From assembly GCF_005671395.1 (NCBI RefSeq), contig NZ_CP040428.1, positions 2,232,001-2,296,000 on the forward strand: a stretch of DNA of 64,000 nucleotides, in the 5' to 3' direction. A program made the position numbers and the translations under genes. The notes under the pieces were generated by a model, which was not told where the DNA came from, did no database searches, and saw nothing but the letters and a program-made list of their open reading frames with translations. This DNA comes from Jejubacter calystegiae. GTDB lineage: Bacteria; Pseudomonadota; Gammaproteobacteria; Enterobacterales; Enterobacteriaceae. Each line of letters opens with the position of its first letter. The stretch's first letter is position 1. This document shows, piece by piece, positions 1 through 11,837 of this stretch.

Positions 1-1390
<1,390 letters not shown>

Positions 1391-1493
1391 ACAACGCCAA
1401 AGATGTTTTGGTGTGATGTTGAGAGACAGAATCAAATCAGCTTGTGACGGATAAACGTTTATGGCCGTGTGTGGCGGTAAGCGGAACAGAATT

Positions 1494-1613
1494 TGCCTGG
1501 CGGCGAGAGCGCGGTGGTCCCACCTGACCCCATGCCGAACTCAGAAGTGAAACGCCGTAGCGCCGATGGTAGTGTGGGGTCTCCCCATGCGAGAGTAGGG
1601 AACTGCCAGGCAT
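1494..1613 (+). rRNA. rrf: 5S ribosomal RNA
   Basis: A 120-nt sequence starting TGCCTGGCGG and ending CTGCCAGGCAT, with complementary ends, matching enterobacterial 5S rRNA throughout. It lies 103 nt after the 23S 3' end and is co-transcribed with it. Its last 17 nt reappear in a partial copy just downstream. Confidence 0.98.
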
Positions 1614-1726
1614 CAAATTAAGAAGTACCGGGTGATATCCGGTGGCAGTATGGCCCGCCCCATGCGGGACCAGGGAACTGCCAGGCATCAAATTAGAAAG
1701 TACCGGGGTAATGCCCGGTGGCAGTA
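1597..1726 (+). repeat. Imperfect direct repeat with a degenerate second 5S 3' end
   Basis: Two copies of a unit of about 54 nt (1597-1650 and 1672-1726) both run from AGGGAACTGCCAGGCATC, the 5S 3' end, through ATTA, a GTACCGG...CCGGTGGCAGTA hairpin and then diverge. Between them, 1651-1671 resembles the preceding 5S arm (CCCCATGCGGGACC) but is too mutated to fold as 5S. This looks like a duplicated and eroded 5S tail, not a second functional 5S gene. Confidence 0.75.
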
Positions 1727-1745
1727 GAAAGTAGAAAAATTCGGT

Positions 1746-1822
1746 GGAGCGGTAGTTCAGTTGGTTAGAATACCTGCCTGTCACGCAGGGGGTCGCGGGT
1801 TCGAGTCCCGTCCGTTCCGCCA
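1746..1822 (+). tRNA. aspU: tRNA-Asp (GUC)
   Basis: A 77-nt cloverleaf beginning GGAGCGG and ending CCGTTCCGCCA with encoded CCA, anticodon GTC in CCTGTCACG, and T-loop GGTTCGAGTCC. It is identical to the copy at 9099-9175. It closes the rRNA operon, the E. coli rrnH arrangement. Confidence 0.98.
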
Positions 1823-1833
1823 CTTATAGATAG

Positions 1834-1860
1834 GCCCTGAGCATTTGCTCAGGGCTTTTT
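1834..1860 (+). terminator. Rho-independent terminator of the rRNA operon
   Basis: A 9-bp perfect stem GCCCTGAGC/GCTCAGGGC with an ATTT loop is followed by TTTTT, 12 nt after the tRNA-Asp. Confidence 0.92.
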
Positions 1861-1922
1861 CTTATGCGTAATCGCCACACTGTTCCAAAAAGCCGGGATC
1901 GCCAGGGCGATTTTGTCGTCAT

Positions 1923-2828
1923 TTAGCGTGGCGTCGGCTGAGGCTGAGTCGTATGTTCGCTTAGAAAATCGATAAAGGCCCGGATACGGCTACTGACGGC
2001 TTGATCGCTGTAATAAACCGCGCTGAAGGGCATTTCGACCGGTAGCACGGCGTCCCGCAGTAGCTCTACCAGCTGTCCATCAGCTATCTCATTATCCACC
2101 ATAAAGTCGGACAGGCAGGCGATACCATTGCCCTGCAGACATAGCTGTTTGATGGTTTCCCCACTGCTGGATAACAGGGTGGGCGTCACTTCATAGAGTT
2201 GTCCGTCATCCTGGGACAGCGGCCAGTGGTTTAACATGGCAGGACTGCTAAAGCCGATACAGACATGATCGGCCAGCTCCTGCACGCTCTGGGGCGTTCC
2301 GTGCTGCGCCAGATACTCCGGCGAAGCCAGAACCCGTCGGTAGCTGGTAAACAGTGGCCGGGCACGCAGGCTGGAGTCGCTCAGCACTCCGGCGCGTATG
2401 GCGACATCGACCTTGCGCTCAATCAGATTGATAAAAGTTTCCGACGACTCCAGACTCAGGGTGACTTCGGGATAACGTTCACGAAAGGGCTTCACCAGCG
2501 GCGCCAGCAGGTGCAGAACCACAGGGGTGGCGGCATCCACCCGCAGCAGCCCCCTGGGGCGCAGGCGCGATTCCAGAAGTTCGTTTTCGGCCGCCGCCAT
2601 CTCCTGCAAAATATGCTGAGCGCGCCGGAAGTAGCGGCTTCCCTCTTCGGTCAGGCTGAGGTGACGCGTGGTGCGGTTCAGCAGACTCACACCCAGCTTG
2701 GCTTCCAGCTTTTTAACCGAGCGGCTGACGGCGGAGTTGGCCTGGCCTAATTGTTGTGCCGCGCGGCTGAAGCTACCGCTCTCCACCACGGAAACAAAAG
2801 TGCACAGCTCTTCAGAGGTCGTTTTCAT
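1923..2828 (-). CDS. yafC: LysR-type transcriptional regulator YafC
   Basis: The protein of 301 residues has the LysR layout: an N-terminal winged helix-turn-helix (residues about 4-62, with [20 protein letters not shown]) and a periplasmic-binding-like effector domain from about 90 on. ATG at 2828 is preferred over the in-frame GTG six bases upstream because GGAAAG then lies 5 nt before the start. Position between tRNA-Asp and yafD is that of E. coli yafC; dkgB, which precedes it in E. coli, is absent here. The effector and targets are unknown. Confidence 0.9.
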   Translation of the reverse strand: MKTTSEELCTFVSVVESGSFSRAAQQLGQANSAVSRSVKKLEAKLGVSLLNRTTRHLSLTEEGSRYFRRAQHILQEMAAAENELLESRLRPRGLLRVDAATPVVLHLLAPLVKPFRERYPEVTLSLESSETFINLIERKVDVAIRAGVLSDSSLRARPLFTSYRRVLASPEYLAQHGTPQSVQELADHVCIGFSSPAMLNHWPLSQDDGQLYEVTPTLLSSSGETIKQLCLQGNGIACLSDFMVDNEIADGQLVELLRDAVLPVEMPFSAVYYSDQAVSSRIRAFIDFLSEHTTQPQPTPR

Positions 2829-2970
2829 TATCACTTTCCGGACAGGTGGTTACGGAGGAAAATACCAGTCACGGTATTTAATCACGGTGAATTCATACTG
2901 TCATCCCACGGGCTTTGTGTTTCGCTTTCGCCCTTAGAGCGATTGAAAGTGGCCGCTAAAACCCCTATAA

Positions 2971-3831
<861 letters not shown>

Positions 3832-3901
3832 GGTTGGTCAGGTCTGCCATGGGGGCAGACCAGTGCTGTCCCGTTTTTTACTTAACGATAAGGACAACAA
3901 T

Positions 3902-4672
3902 ATGACAACCGACACTCATCACGATCGTGTGGATCAGCAGTTTGGTTCACAGGCCAGCGCCTACCTGAACAGCAGCGTACATGCCAGCGGGGGAGATCTC
4001 GAACGGTTGGGGAACGTGCTGGCTCGCTTTTCTGATGCCCGCCTGCTGGATATGGGCTGTGGTGCTGGCCATGCCAGCTTCGTGGCTGCACAGCATGTCC
4101 GGGAGACGGTCGCTTATGACCTGTCGGCACAGATGCTGGAAGTGGTTGCCAGTGCGGCTAGCGAACGCCAACTGGATAGTCTGACCACATGCCAGGGATA
4201 CGCTGAACGGCTCCCTTTCGATGATGCCAGCTTTGATATTGTGATTAGCCGCTATTCGGCGCATCACTGGCACGATGTGGGTCAGGCGTTAAGAGAGGTG
4301 CGCCGGGTTCTGAAACCGGGTGGCAGGGTGATTATTATGGATGTGGCAGCGCCGGGCCATCCGGTGCTGGATATCTGGCTGCAAACGGTTGAGGCGCTGC
4401 GAGATACTTCCCACGTGCGTGACTATCCTGCCGCTGAGTGGCTGGGCTTTGTCGGCGAAGCGGGGTTGAACGTCGTCAATCTGTCCGCTGATAAACTGGT
4501 GCTGGAGTTTTCCTCCTGGATTGCCCGTATGCGTACACCGGCCCCGCTGGCGGAGGCGATTCGGCTGTATCAGCGGAGTGCCTCTACTGATGTTCAGCGC
4601 TACTTCAGGTTGCAGGACGATGGCAGCTTTACCAGTGATATCATCTGGATAGAAGCATTGAAGGCCGAATAA
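3902..4672 (+). CDS. yafE: SAM-dependent methyltransferase YafE
   Basis: A class I methyltransferase of 256 residues. The SAM-binding glycine loop is LLDMGCGAGHASF, followed by the acidic-strand region VAYDLSAQML and motif DIVISRYSAHHW, as in the UbiE/Methyltransf_11 group. ATG at 3902 has AAGGA 9 nt upstream; the longer frame from 3863 lacks a ribosome site. It is probably co-transcribed with yafD, 70 bp apart. The acceptor substrate is unknown. Confidence 0.9.
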   Translation: MTTDTHHDRVDQQFGSQASAYLNSSVHASGGDLERLGNVLARFSDARLLDMGCGAGHASFVAAQHVRETVAYDLSAQMLEVVASAASERQLDSLTTCQGYAERLPFDDASFDIVISRYSAHHWHDVGQALREVRRVLKPGGRVIIMDVAAPGHPVLDIWLQTVEALRDTSHVRDYPAAEWLGFVGEAGLNVVNLSADKLVLEFSSWIARMRTPAPLAEAIRLYQRSASTDVQRYFRLQDDGSFTSDIIWIEALKAE

Positions 4673-4684
4673 CAAGTATAAAAA

Positions 4685-4710
4685 AGCACCCTGAGACGGG
4701 TGCTTTTTTG
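4685..4710. terminator. Bidirectional terminator between yafE and mltD
   Basis: The stem AGCACCC/GGGTGCT has an A-run before and a T-run after it, so it can serve yafE on the plus strand and mltD on the minus strand, whose stops flank it. Confidence 0.9.
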
Positions 4711-4722
4711 TCTGGCCGGATA

Positions 4723-6123
4723 TCAGGTATCCGGCGTATCGTCGTTCTTAACAAACAGCGTCAGTTGATCGCCGGGCCGCAGGTTATCGGTATCGTCATT
4801 CCAGCGCTCCAGATCTTTGATCTGCACGCCGTGACGCTTCGCGATACTGGAGAGGGAATCTCCTTTGCGTACGCGATAGGTAACACCACTGTTACTACTG
4901 CGGTTGCTGGCCAGCTGCGAAGCGTCGCTGGCGTCACCCAGGCTCAGTTTCTGACCCGGGCGAATCTGCGCACCGCGCAGGTTGTTCCAGCGCTGCAGAT
5001 CGCGGGTGCTGACGTTCATCCGCGATGCGATGGTAGAAAGCGTATCGCCTTTACGCACCGTGTAGCTGTCGCCAGCGTTCCCTTGCGCGCCGCTGCTGCG
5101 ATTTTCCGCCAGCAGACCAGACTGTACTGATTCGAAGTCACTGGCCGCCAGCGACGTTCTCAACTGGCCTGCATGCTTGCGCGGTACCATGACGTACTGC
5201 GGGCCACTGCTGCCCAGTCGGGCATTTTTATAGCCCGCGTTGTAAGTCTTCATCTGGCTAACGGAGATCCCGGCCATATCGGCCACTTTGCTCAGCGTCA
5301 TCGGATTATTGACCTCAACGCGTGCCAGTGCGCGGCTTTCGTCTGCCGACGGCAAACTTACCCCGTACTGTTTGCTGTTTTTGAAAATTTCACTCAAAGC
5401 CAGCATTTTGGGGATATACAGCCTGGTTTCCTGCGGCAGTGGCAGTGACCAGAAGTCAGTCGGCTTACCGCGACGCTTGTTCGCCTTCATTGCATTCAGC
5501 ACCCGACCTTCACCGCTGTTGTAGGCGGCGACGGTCAGCAGCCAGTCACCGTCAAACATGCGGTTCAGGCGCTGCATCATGTTCAGCGCGGCGGTGGTAG
5601 AGGCCACCACGTCACGACGACCGTCGTAGGCGCTGGTCTGCTTCAGACCGTAATTACGCCCCGTGCTCGGTATAATCTGCCAGAGGCCTGCGGCGCTTCG
5701 GGAAGACGTTGCATGGGGATCAAAAGCACTCTCCACTATGGGCAGTAGTACCAGCTCCATGGGCATATTTCGTTCTTTAATCTGCCCGGCTATCCAGTAC
5801 ATATAGGGCTCGGCCCTGAATGTTACATCGTGGAGATAGCTCTTATTTTTTAAGTATTTTTGTTTCTGCGCGCGAATCCGGCTGTTCTCCGGAATCCCCA
5901 TCTTTAGCTCGTTACTTATAAAGGCCCACAGATCTTGATCCTGCGCGAGGAAAGACTGTTCGTCAGCCCATCGCGCGGAGGTCGCTCGACCTGTCAACTT
6001 CCCTGCTTCACCTTGACCAGCTGCAGAAAGGCTCTGAGCATGCTGTTGAACGTTGCCGTCGTGCTTTGTACCCTGGCAACCCACCAGCAGAACAGAGGCG
6101 AGTAGTATCGCTTTTGCCTTCAT
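4723..6123 (-). CDS. mltD: Membrane-bound lytic murein transglycosylase D
   Basis: MltD is a peptidoglycan lytic transglycosylase anchored as a lipoprotein. The start at 6123 gives MKAKAILLASVLLVGCQG, a signal peptide with lipobox LVGC; an ATG 15 nt earlier would only extend it. The catalytic SLT domain (about residues 100-250) has VESAFDPHATSSRSAAGLWQ with the active-site Glu and GEGR. Two LysM repeats follow, YTVRKGDTLSTIASRMNVST and YRVRKGDSLSSIAKRHGVQI, binding glycan chains. Length (466) is close to the E. coli protein (452). It is divergent from nothing nearby and lies downstream of gloB on the same strand. Confidence 0.95.
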   Translation of the reverse strand: MKAKAILLASVLLVGCQGTKHDGNVQQHAQSLSAAGQGEAGKLTGRATSARWADEQSFLAQDQDLWAFISNELKMGIPENSRIRAQKQKYLKNKSYLHDVTFRAEPYMYWIAGQIKERNMPMELVLLPIVESAFDPHATSSRSAAGLWQIIPSTGRNYGLKQTSAYDGRRDVVASTTAALNMMQRLNRMFDGDWLLTVAAYNSGEGRVLNAMKANKRRGKPTDFWSLPLPQETRLYIPKMLALSEIFKNSKQYGVSLPSADESRALARVEVNNPMTLSKVADMAGISVSQMKTYNAGYKNARLGSSGPQYVMVPRKHAGQLRTSLAASDFESVQSGLLAENRSSGAQGNAGDSYTVRKGDTLSTIASRMNVSTRDLQRWNNLRGAQIRPGQKLSLGDASDASQLASNRSSNSGVTYRVRKGDSLSSIAKRHGVQIKDLERWNDDTDNLRPGDQLTLFVKNDDTPDT

Positions 6124-6198
6124 GTGTGTGTGTGTCAACTGTTGCTTAAAAGACGAGCAATCATACAGTCGATAGTAGGGTAGTGCAACCAGGAATAG

Positions 6199-6954
6199 TC
6201 AGAAGTTGTCTTTAGCAGCCCTTAACCATGCAAAAAGTTGCTTTGGTTGTTGCAAGTTTGTTTTATTTTTGATTTGTTTAATAAAATCAGAATCTTCTGT
6301 TCTAAGGAAAATATTAATTCTGCGCTCAGTTTTCAGAGTTGAGGGGAGTGTTTTTTGCTTTGTTACACGTAACTCTTTAACTTTTCTGTAATAGCTGTTC
6401 AAATCCACATCTTCAGGAAGGACACTCAACGCGAAGGCCAGATTGCTCTCAGTGTACTCGTGAGCGCAACAAATTAACGTTTGTTCTGGCAACTGATTAA
6501 TGCGTTGAAAAGACAGGAACATCTGTTCGGGCGTGCCTTCAAAAAGGCGTCCGCAACCGCCGGAGAATAGGGTGTCGCCACAGAAAAGCCAGGGGGCTGC
6601 ATACCAGCAGATGTGACCCAGAGTGTGGCCTGGTGTCGCGAAAACGGAAAATTCGAGGCCCAAAATAGCAACGCGATCGCCGTCGGCGACTATCCTGTTA
6701 GCCCCTTTATCCTGGGTTTCCTGTGGTCCCCAGACTGGCAGGTCCGGATAATTTTCCAGCAGTTTTTTTACGCCGCCAACGTGGTCCTGGTGGTGATGGG
6801 TCAGCAAAATCCCTTCGGGATGCCAGTCGTTTTCCTCGATCGCTTTCTGTACCGGCGCGGCATCACCGGGATCCACAATCAGACATTTTCCCGTTTCGTC
6901 GTGAAGAACCCAGATGTAGTTGTCCTGGAAAGCGGGAATACTGGTAAGATTCAT
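6199..6954 (-). CDS. gloB: Hydroxyacylglutathione hydrolase (glyoxalase II)
   Basis: GloB hydrolyses S-D-lactoylglutathione to glutathione and D-lactate, the second step of methylglyoxal detoxification in the cytoplasm. The 251-residue protein has the metallo-beta-lactamase THxHxDH motif ([12 protein letters not shown]), the bridging Asp in [20 protein letters not shown], and the later CCAHEYT histidine. It is divergent from yafS across a 33-bp gap, so their promoters overlap. Confidence 0.95.
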   Translation of the reverse strand: MNLTSIPAFQDNYIWVLHDETGKCLIVDPGDAAPVQKAIEENDWHPEGILLTHHHQDHVGGVKKLLENYPDLPVWGPQETQDKGANRIVADGDRVAILGLEFSVFATPGHTLGHICWYAAPWLFCGDTLFSGGCGRLFEGTPEQMFLSFQRINQLPEQTLICCAHEYTESNLAFALSVLPEDVDLNSYYRKVKELRVTKQKTLPSTLKTERRINIFLRTEDSDFIKQIKNKTNLQQPKQLFAWLRAAKDNF

Positions 6955-6987
6955 AAAATACCTCTCACTGCGTTACGGAAGGTTGTG

Positions 6988-7758
6988 ATGAAACCGGCAA
7001 GGATACCTGACACGATCGCTGCGCCTGACCGCTGGGCTGAGCTCCCCTGGGGGGAATATTATCGCGATGCACTGGAGCAGCGCCTTCAGCCATGGCTGGC
7101 GAAGATGTTTGGCTTTCATCTTATTAAGGTAGGCAATTTGAGCACTGAGATTGCCACCGATGCCTGCGCCATTTCACACCAGGTTAACCTGGCGTTACAA
7201 GGGGAAAACTTGCAGGTGGTGGCCGATCCGTTACATCTGCCGTTTGCGTCGGATTCGGTCGATGCCTGCCTGCTGGCCCATACCCTGTCGTGGTGCCAGG
7301 ATCCGCACCGGCTGCTGCGGGAGGTGGATCGAATTCTGATCGATGACGGCTGGCTTATCCTTAGCAGCTTTAATCCCATCAGTCTGGTGGGGCTGCGTAA
7401 GCTGGTGCCCTTCCAGCGCCGCCGCGTGGCTCCCTGGAACAGCCGAATGTTTCCACTGGCGCGTCAGCTCGACTGGTTGTCGCTGTTAAACTTCGAGGTG
7501 TTGCACCAGGGCTGTTTTCAGGTTCTTCCCTGGTCGCGTCAGGGAGGGAAAATGCTCAGTACCCACCTGCCGGCCTTGGGTTGCTTGCAGCTGATCGTGG
7601 CGCGTAAGCGCACCATTCCACTGACGTTTAACCCCATGAAACAACGGCGGGAGAAGACCCAGCTCCGTCCGGCCGTTGGCGCCACCCGACAGTGCCGGGT
7701 AACGGTCAGCTCCCGGAACTCTCAGCAAGATAGCCGCCATCCTCGCTCGCGGGATTAG
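6988..7758 (+). CDS. yafS: SAM methyltransferase-like protein YafS
   Basis: A 256-residue homologue of E. coli YafS (240), a class I methyltransferase-like protein. The segment [20 protein letters not shown] corresponds to motif II, but the glycine-rich motif I is poorly kept. ATG at 6988 aligns with the E. coli start (MKPAR). The C-terminus runs on about 16 residues past the E. coli end and overlaps the 3' end of rnhA by 53 bp on the opposite strand. Function is not known. Confidence 0.88.
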   Translation: MKPARIPDTIAAPDRWAELPWGEYYRDALEQRLQPWLAKMFGFHLIKVGNLSTEIATDACAISHQVNLALQGENLQVVADPLHLPFASDSVDACLLAHTLSWCQDPHRLLREVDRILIDDGWLILSSFNPISLVGLRKLVPFQRRRVAPWNSRMFPLARQLDWLSLLNFEVLHQGCFQVLPWSRQGGKMLSTHLPALGCLQLIVARKRTIPLTFNPMKQRREKTQLRPAVGATRQCRVTVSSRNSQQDSRHPRSRD

Positions 7759-8182
7759 TGGCCGCGTTGCGTGCCAGTTCGTCGCAGCGTTCGTTTTCCG
7801 GATGCCCTGCATGGCCTTTTACCCACTCCCAGCGCACCTGATGCGGTTTGAGTGCCAGATCCAGCCGTTGCCAGAGATCGACATTTTTCACCGGCTGCTT
7901 ACTGGCGGTCTTCCAGCCGCGCTTCTTCCAGTTGTGGATCCATGAAGTGATGCCCTGTCGTACGTACTGGCTGTCGGTGCTTAGCACCACTTCGCAGGGT
8001 TCACGCAGCGCCTCCAGTGCCACAATGGCCGCCATCAACTCCATACGGTTGTTGGTGGTCAGGTGATAACCCGCGCTAAAGGTTTTTTCATGCTGCTTAT
8101 AGCGTAGAATGGCGCCATAACCGCCGGGGCCGGGGTTGCCCAGGCAGGAGCCGTCGGTGAAAATTTCTACCTGTTTACCCAT
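7706..8182 (-). CDS. rnhA: Ribonuclease HI
   Basis: RNase HI cleaves RNA in RNA-DNA hybrids. The four catalytic acids are in [11 protein letters not shown] (D), [10 protein letters not shown] (E), STDSQYV (D) and the C-terminal NERCDELAR (D). Start at 8182 gives [12 protein letters not shown], aligning with the E. coli [12 protein letters not shown] and giving 158 residues against 155; the longer frame to 8287 would read into dnaQ. It is divergent from dnaQ, as in E. coli. Confidence 0.95.
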   Translation of the reverse strand: MGKQVEIFTDGSCLGNPGPGGYGAILRYKQHEKTFSAGYHLTTNNRMELMAAIVALEALREPCEVVLSTDSQYVRQGITSWIHNWKKRGWKTASKQPVKNVDLWQRLDLALKPHQVRWEWVKGHAGHPENERCDELARNAATNPASEDGGYLAESSGS

Positions 8183-8234
8183 CTCTGGTAGACTTCCTGT
8201 GTTGAAAACGCCAAGTCTGACATAAATGAGCGCC

Positions 8235-8972
8235 ATGAGCACGAATACCGGTATAGCAAGACAGATCGTACTCGATACCGAAACCACGGGTATGAACCAG
8301 ATCGGTGCCCATTATGAGGGGCACTGCATTATTGAGATCGGGGCCGTTGAGGTTATCAACCGCCGCCTGACGGGCAATAATTTCCACGTTTACATTAAGC
8401 CGGACCGGCTGGTGGATCCTGAAGCCTTTATGGTTCACGGTATCGCTGATGAGTTTCTGATGAGCCAGCCGACTTTTGCCGAGGTGGCGGACGACTTTAT
8501 CGACTATATTCGTGGCGCCGAGCTTATCATCCATAACGCATCGTTTGATATCGGCTTTATGGACTACGAGTTTGGGAAGCTCAAGCGCGGAATCCCTAAA
8601 ACCAATACCTTCTGCGAGGTGACCGACAGCCTGGCGCTGGCGCGTAAGATGTTTCCCGGCAAGCGTAATAGCCTGGATGCGCTCTGTTCCCGCTACGAAA
8701 TAGATAACACCAAACGTACCCTGCACGGGGCATTGCTCGACTCCCAAATTCTGGCCGATGTCTGGCTGGCGATGACCGGTGGGCAAACGTCAATGACCTT
8801 CGCTATGGAAGGGGAGTCTCAACAGGAACAGGGGAGCGAAACTGTTCAGCGTGTTGTACGACGCGCTCAGGCTCTACGAGTGATTGCCGCCAGCGATGAG
8901 GAGCTGATGAACCACGAATCGCGTCTCGATCTGGTGGAAAAGAAGGGCGGAAGCTGCCTCTGGCGCGCCTGA
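8235..8972 (+). CDS. dnaQ: DNA polymerase III epsilon subunit (proofreading exonuclease)
   Basis: DnaQ is the 3'-5' proofreading exonuclease of the replicative polymerase, bound to DnaE and HolE. The DnaQ-type Exo motifs are VLDTETTG (Exo I), [10 protein letters not shown] (Exo II) and the catalytic His in [10 protein letters not shown] (Exo III). The C-terminal tail [12 protein letters not shown] that binds DnaE is intact. ATG at 8235 aligns with E. coli MSTAITRQIV; the ATG at 8226 adds three residues and cannot be excluded. Promoters overlap those of rnhA. Confidence 0.95.
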   Translation: MSTNTGIARQIVLDTETTGMNQIGAHYEGHCIIEIGAVEVINRRLTGNNFHVYIKPDRLVDPEAFMVHGIADEFLMSQPTFAEVADDFIDYIRGAELIIHNASFDIGFMDYEFGKLKRGIPKTNTFCEVTDSLALARKMFPGKRNSLDALCSRYEIDNTKRTLHGALLDSQILADVWLAMTGGQTSMTFAMEGESQQEQGSETVQRVVRRAQALRVIAASDEELMNHESRLDLVEKKGGSCLWRA

Positions 8973-9098
8973 TTTTGCACGAAAAAAAGGCGCTCAGGCG
9001 ATTTTTGCGCCAACCGATTCAAAAGTTGAAAAAAAGCCGTTGACGCCCCCAGCCGCAATCCGTAATATTCGCCTCGCTCCCCGGTGAGGGAGCAATGC

Positions 9099-9175
9099 GG
9101 AGCGGTAGTTCAGTTGGTTAGAATACCTGCCTGTCACGCAGGGGGTCGCGGGTTCGAGTCCCGTCCGTTCCGCCA
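9099..9175 (+). tRNA. aspV: tRNA-Asp (GUC), second copy
   Basis: A 77-nt tRNA identical to the one at 1746-1822, with anticodon GTC and encoded CCA. It follows dnaQ as aspV does in E. coli. It appears to be a single-gene unit with its own terminator. Confidence 0.98.
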
Positions 9176-9187
9176 CGAATTCGAATG

Positions 9188-9217
9188 CCCTGAATCAGCA
9201 ATGATTCAGGGTTTTTT
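9188..9217 (+). terminator. Rho-independent terminator of aspV
   Basis: A 10-bp stem CCCTGAATCA/TGATTCAGGG with a GCAA loop is followed by TTTTTT. Confidence 0.92.
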
Positions 9218-9264
9218 CGTTTTGGCTATTCAGCCGGAAAATGGGCTGTGCCGTCTTTGCTGTA

Positions 9265-9285
9265 GCGGGAGGGGCAACCTCCCGC
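9265..9285. other. Inverted repeat between aspV and the symporter gene
   Basis: GCGGGAGG/CCTCCCGC with a 5-nt loop (GGCAA) lies 30 nt downstream of the symporter stop. There is no T-run on either strand, so it may be a transcript-end or mRNA-stabilising hairpin. Confidence 0.5.
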
Positions 9286-9314
9286 ATAGCGATTCGCGCT
9301 AAATTGAAGCGCAG

Positions 9315-10652
9315 TCAGGAAATGGTCTGTTGTTCTGGCGCAGAGACTTTTTCTTTCAGTAGCCGGTTCGCCAGCACGCCAGAGATCATCGAACCATTCA
9401 CGTTTAGCGCGGTTCTCGCCATATCGACCACGGGTTCAATTGCGATAAATACGCCCACCAGCGCCACGGGAAAATTCAGGGTCGACAGCACGATCAGCGC
9501 GGCAAAGGTACCACCACCTCCCACGCCTGCCACGCCGATTGAGCCCAGCGCAATCGCCGGGAGCAATGCAGCCAGAAAGTGCAAAGAGAGTGGGTCGATA
9601 CCGATGGTAGGCGCGATCATGGCGACCATCACTGCCGGATAAATTCCCGCACAGCCGTTCTGTCCCATACTGGAGCCAAACGAGGCGCTGATATTCGCGA
9701 TAGCGCCCGGTATGCCTAACTTTTCCTGAACGCTAATCGCCAGAGGAATAGAGGCAGCGCTACTACGGGATACAAAGGCAAACGTCAGGGCGGGCCAGAC
9801 GGTTTTAAAATAGTGGACCGGATTATTGCCCGTCAAGGCTACAATCAACGCATGGATCACAAACATCATCAGCACGGCCAGATAACAGGCGCCGATAAAT
9901 CCTAACAGACTGGTAAACTGCTCTATGCGGTAAGTCGAAAAGACTTTGGCCATTAGCGCCATCACGCCATAAGGCGTTAGCGCAATGACTATTCTGACCA
10001 TTTTCATCACCCAGACCTGAAGCGCATTAATACCAGCGCTCAGTTTCACTCCTTCTTCCGGCGCTTCTTTTTTAACGGCTAATAGCGCAACTCCTGCCAG
10101 AAGCGTAAAAATAACGATCCCAATGACCGAAACATTTCTTGCGCCGCTAAGATCGAGAAACAGGTTAGTTGGAATCAGAGACGTGATAAGTTCGGGTAGT
10201 GAAATTGCAGTGGTTTTTGCCACATCGTTTTGGGTAAGTGAAGTCTGAATATCGTTAAAGGATTCGGCGTTAAGACCCAGAGTATGGGCGGTAAGCAGAC
10301 CTGTTAAACCGGCGACCATCACCAAAAGCAGCATGCAGCCAACGATTGTTAACGAGATGCGCCCGAGCCCGATGCCGCTTTCCAGTTTATTAATTGCCGA
10401 GAGGACTGAAATGAAAATTAATGGAACAGCGACTAATTTTAACAGATTAATGTAGCCATTCCCGACCACCGAATACCATTCAATGACCGTTTTACTGGTA
10501 TCTCCGGCGATAAAGTGAAGTGATAAACCGATAAGCGAGCCGAGAAATAGTGCGATAAAAACGCTTTTTGATAATGATGTGCTTTTTCTGTCTACTTTAA
10601 AAATAACAACGCAGAAAATAAAGAAAACAATTAAATAAAGGAATGCTAACAT
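9315..10652 (-). CDS. tcyP: Sodium:dicarboxylate-family symporter, TcyP (L-cystine) type
   Basis: An inner-membrane secondary carrier of the DAACS family, 445 residues with about eight to ten hydrophobic segments. It follows E. coli TcyP (YdjN) closely, including VVGNGYINLLKLVAVPLIF, the hairpin region FAFVSRSSAASIPLAI and the substrate-site segment MGQNGCAGIYPAMVVA-like stretch with GVAGVGGGGTFAAL. Start at 10652 is preferred over 10673 because AAGAGG lies 9 nt upstream. L-cystine uptake is inferred from family similarity; the gene is not at this place in E. coli. Confidence 0.82.
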   Translation of the reverse strand: MLAFLYLIVFFIFCVVIFKVDRKSTSLSKSVFIALFLGSLIGLSLHFIAGDTSKTVIEWYSVVGNGYINLLKLVAVPLIFISVLSAINKLESGIGLGRISLTIVGCMLLLVMVAGLTGLLTAHTLGLNAESFNDIQTSLTQNDVAKTTAISLPELITSLIPTNLFLDLSGARNVSVIGIVIFTLLAGVALLAVKKEAPEEGVKLSAGINALQVWVMKMVRIVIALTPYGVMALMAKVFSTYRIEQFTSLLGFIGACYLAVLMMFVIHALIVALTGNNPVHYFKTVWPALTFAFVSRSSAASIPLAISVQEKLGIPGAIANISASFGSSMGQNGCAGIYPAVMVAMIAPTIGIDPLSLHFLAALLPAIALGSIGVAGVGGGGTFAALIVLSTLNFPVALVGVFIAIEPVVDMARTALNVNGSMISGVLANRLLKEKVSAPEQQTIS

Positions 10653-10869
10653 ACTTAAAACCTCTTGCCTCATTCAGCACCTGAAATGCCGGAAAGAGTG
10701 TCTGTAAACAAAGCTATCCTGAAATATGCCGATAGCGCCGCGGCGATTATATACCTCAAATAAAAGACTGGCTAAGAGTGTGGTTGTTTTTTTCGTCTTC
10801 AGATAACGCGATATGATGTCGAATATCATATTCTGATAAAGCTGGCCATGCCGACGCCCGCCTGATCCA

Positions 10870-11640
10870 TTAGTCCAACCGGAAATCATCGGCGTCCCGC
10901 CATGCCGGAAACGCCTCCCGGTAATTATCCAGCGCTTCCAGAGATAGTCGGGCTTCCAGGCAACAGGCCTGATGGGGGTCGGCGCTGGCCAGAAGTTCGC
11001 CCTGGGGGTCGATAATGCGGCTGTCGCCCCGGTAGTGCAGGCCGTTACCGTCGGTGCCGACCCGATTGCAGCCCGCCACATAGGCCTGGTTTTCAATAGC
11101 GCGGGCCGTCAGCAGCGCCTGCCAGTGGTGCGAGCGCGGCGCCGGCCAGTTAGCGACAAACAGCGCCAGATCATAATCATTGCGATTGCGCGACCAGACC
11201 GGGAAACGCAGGTCGTAGCAAATCTGAGGCAGAATTCTCCAACCGCGCCACTCGACAACCTTACGTTCGCTACCTGACTGATAGTGATGGTGCTCCTGCG
11301 CCATGCGAAACAGATGGCGCTTATCGTAACGGTGGACGATACCGTCAGGCTGCACCAGCAGAAAGCGGTTTACGGCGCCTGCCTCGCTGCGGATAGCGGC
11401 GCTGCCTGCGACCAGCGCGTTGCACTGGCGGGCTTTGTCTTGCAACCACGCAATAACCTCTTCTTCCGGCATCGATTGCTGCGCCGCTTCCATGGCGAAC
11501 CCCGTGGTAAACATTTCGGGTAACAGGATCAAGTCACTGTCCGTTATCTGCTCCAGCAGTGGATCGAAATGGCGCAGATTGGCAGCACCATCCATCCAGG
11601 CCAGAGGCTGCTGTAACAGAGAAATTTTCAAAAAAGACAC
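10870..11640 (-). CDS. yafV: Omega-amidase YafV (nitrilase superfamily)
   Basis: A carbon-nitrogen hydrolase of 256 residues hydrolysing 2-oxoglutaramate or 2-oxosuccinamate in the methionine-salvage/transamination context. The Glu-Lys-Cys triad is visible in LLPEMFTTGFA, YDKRHLF and ICYDLRFPVWSR. Start is a GTG at 11640 with GGAGAG 7 nt upstream. It lies divergent from ivy. About 217 bp between its stop and the symporter start hold no gene. Confidence 0.92.
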   Translation of the reverse strand: MSFLKISLLQQPLAWMDGAANLRHFDPLLEQITDSDLILLPEMFTTGFAMEAAQQSMPEEEVIAWLQDKARQCNALVAGSAAIRSEAGAVNRFLLVQPDGIVHRYDKRHLFRMAQEHHHYQSGSERKVVEWRGWRILPQICYDLRFPVWSRNRNDYDLALFVANWPAPRSHHWQALLTARAIENQAYVAGCNRVGTDGNGLHYRGDSRIIDPQGELLASADPHQACCLEARLSLEALDNYREAFPAWRDADDFRLD

Positions 11641-11837
11641 GGTCGGACTCTCCAGAAACGGTTTACGTTCACTGTAGCATGGGCGTAATAAAATAAGACA
11701 ACATCATTATTGGGGTTACTGTGTTAGCGGCAGGGCACGGGAAATTTGCATTACCGCCCCCTCTGGACCACCATTAAACCCGCAGCGGCAGTGACGCCGC
11801 GTTCTGACAGGGGGAATAGCATTCCCGGGAGAAAAGC

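Noticed and set aside
7706..7758. The 53-bp overlap of yafS and rnhA ends as a regulatory antisense device
   Set aside because: It is simply explained by the longer YafS C-terminus; no other sign of regulation is seen.
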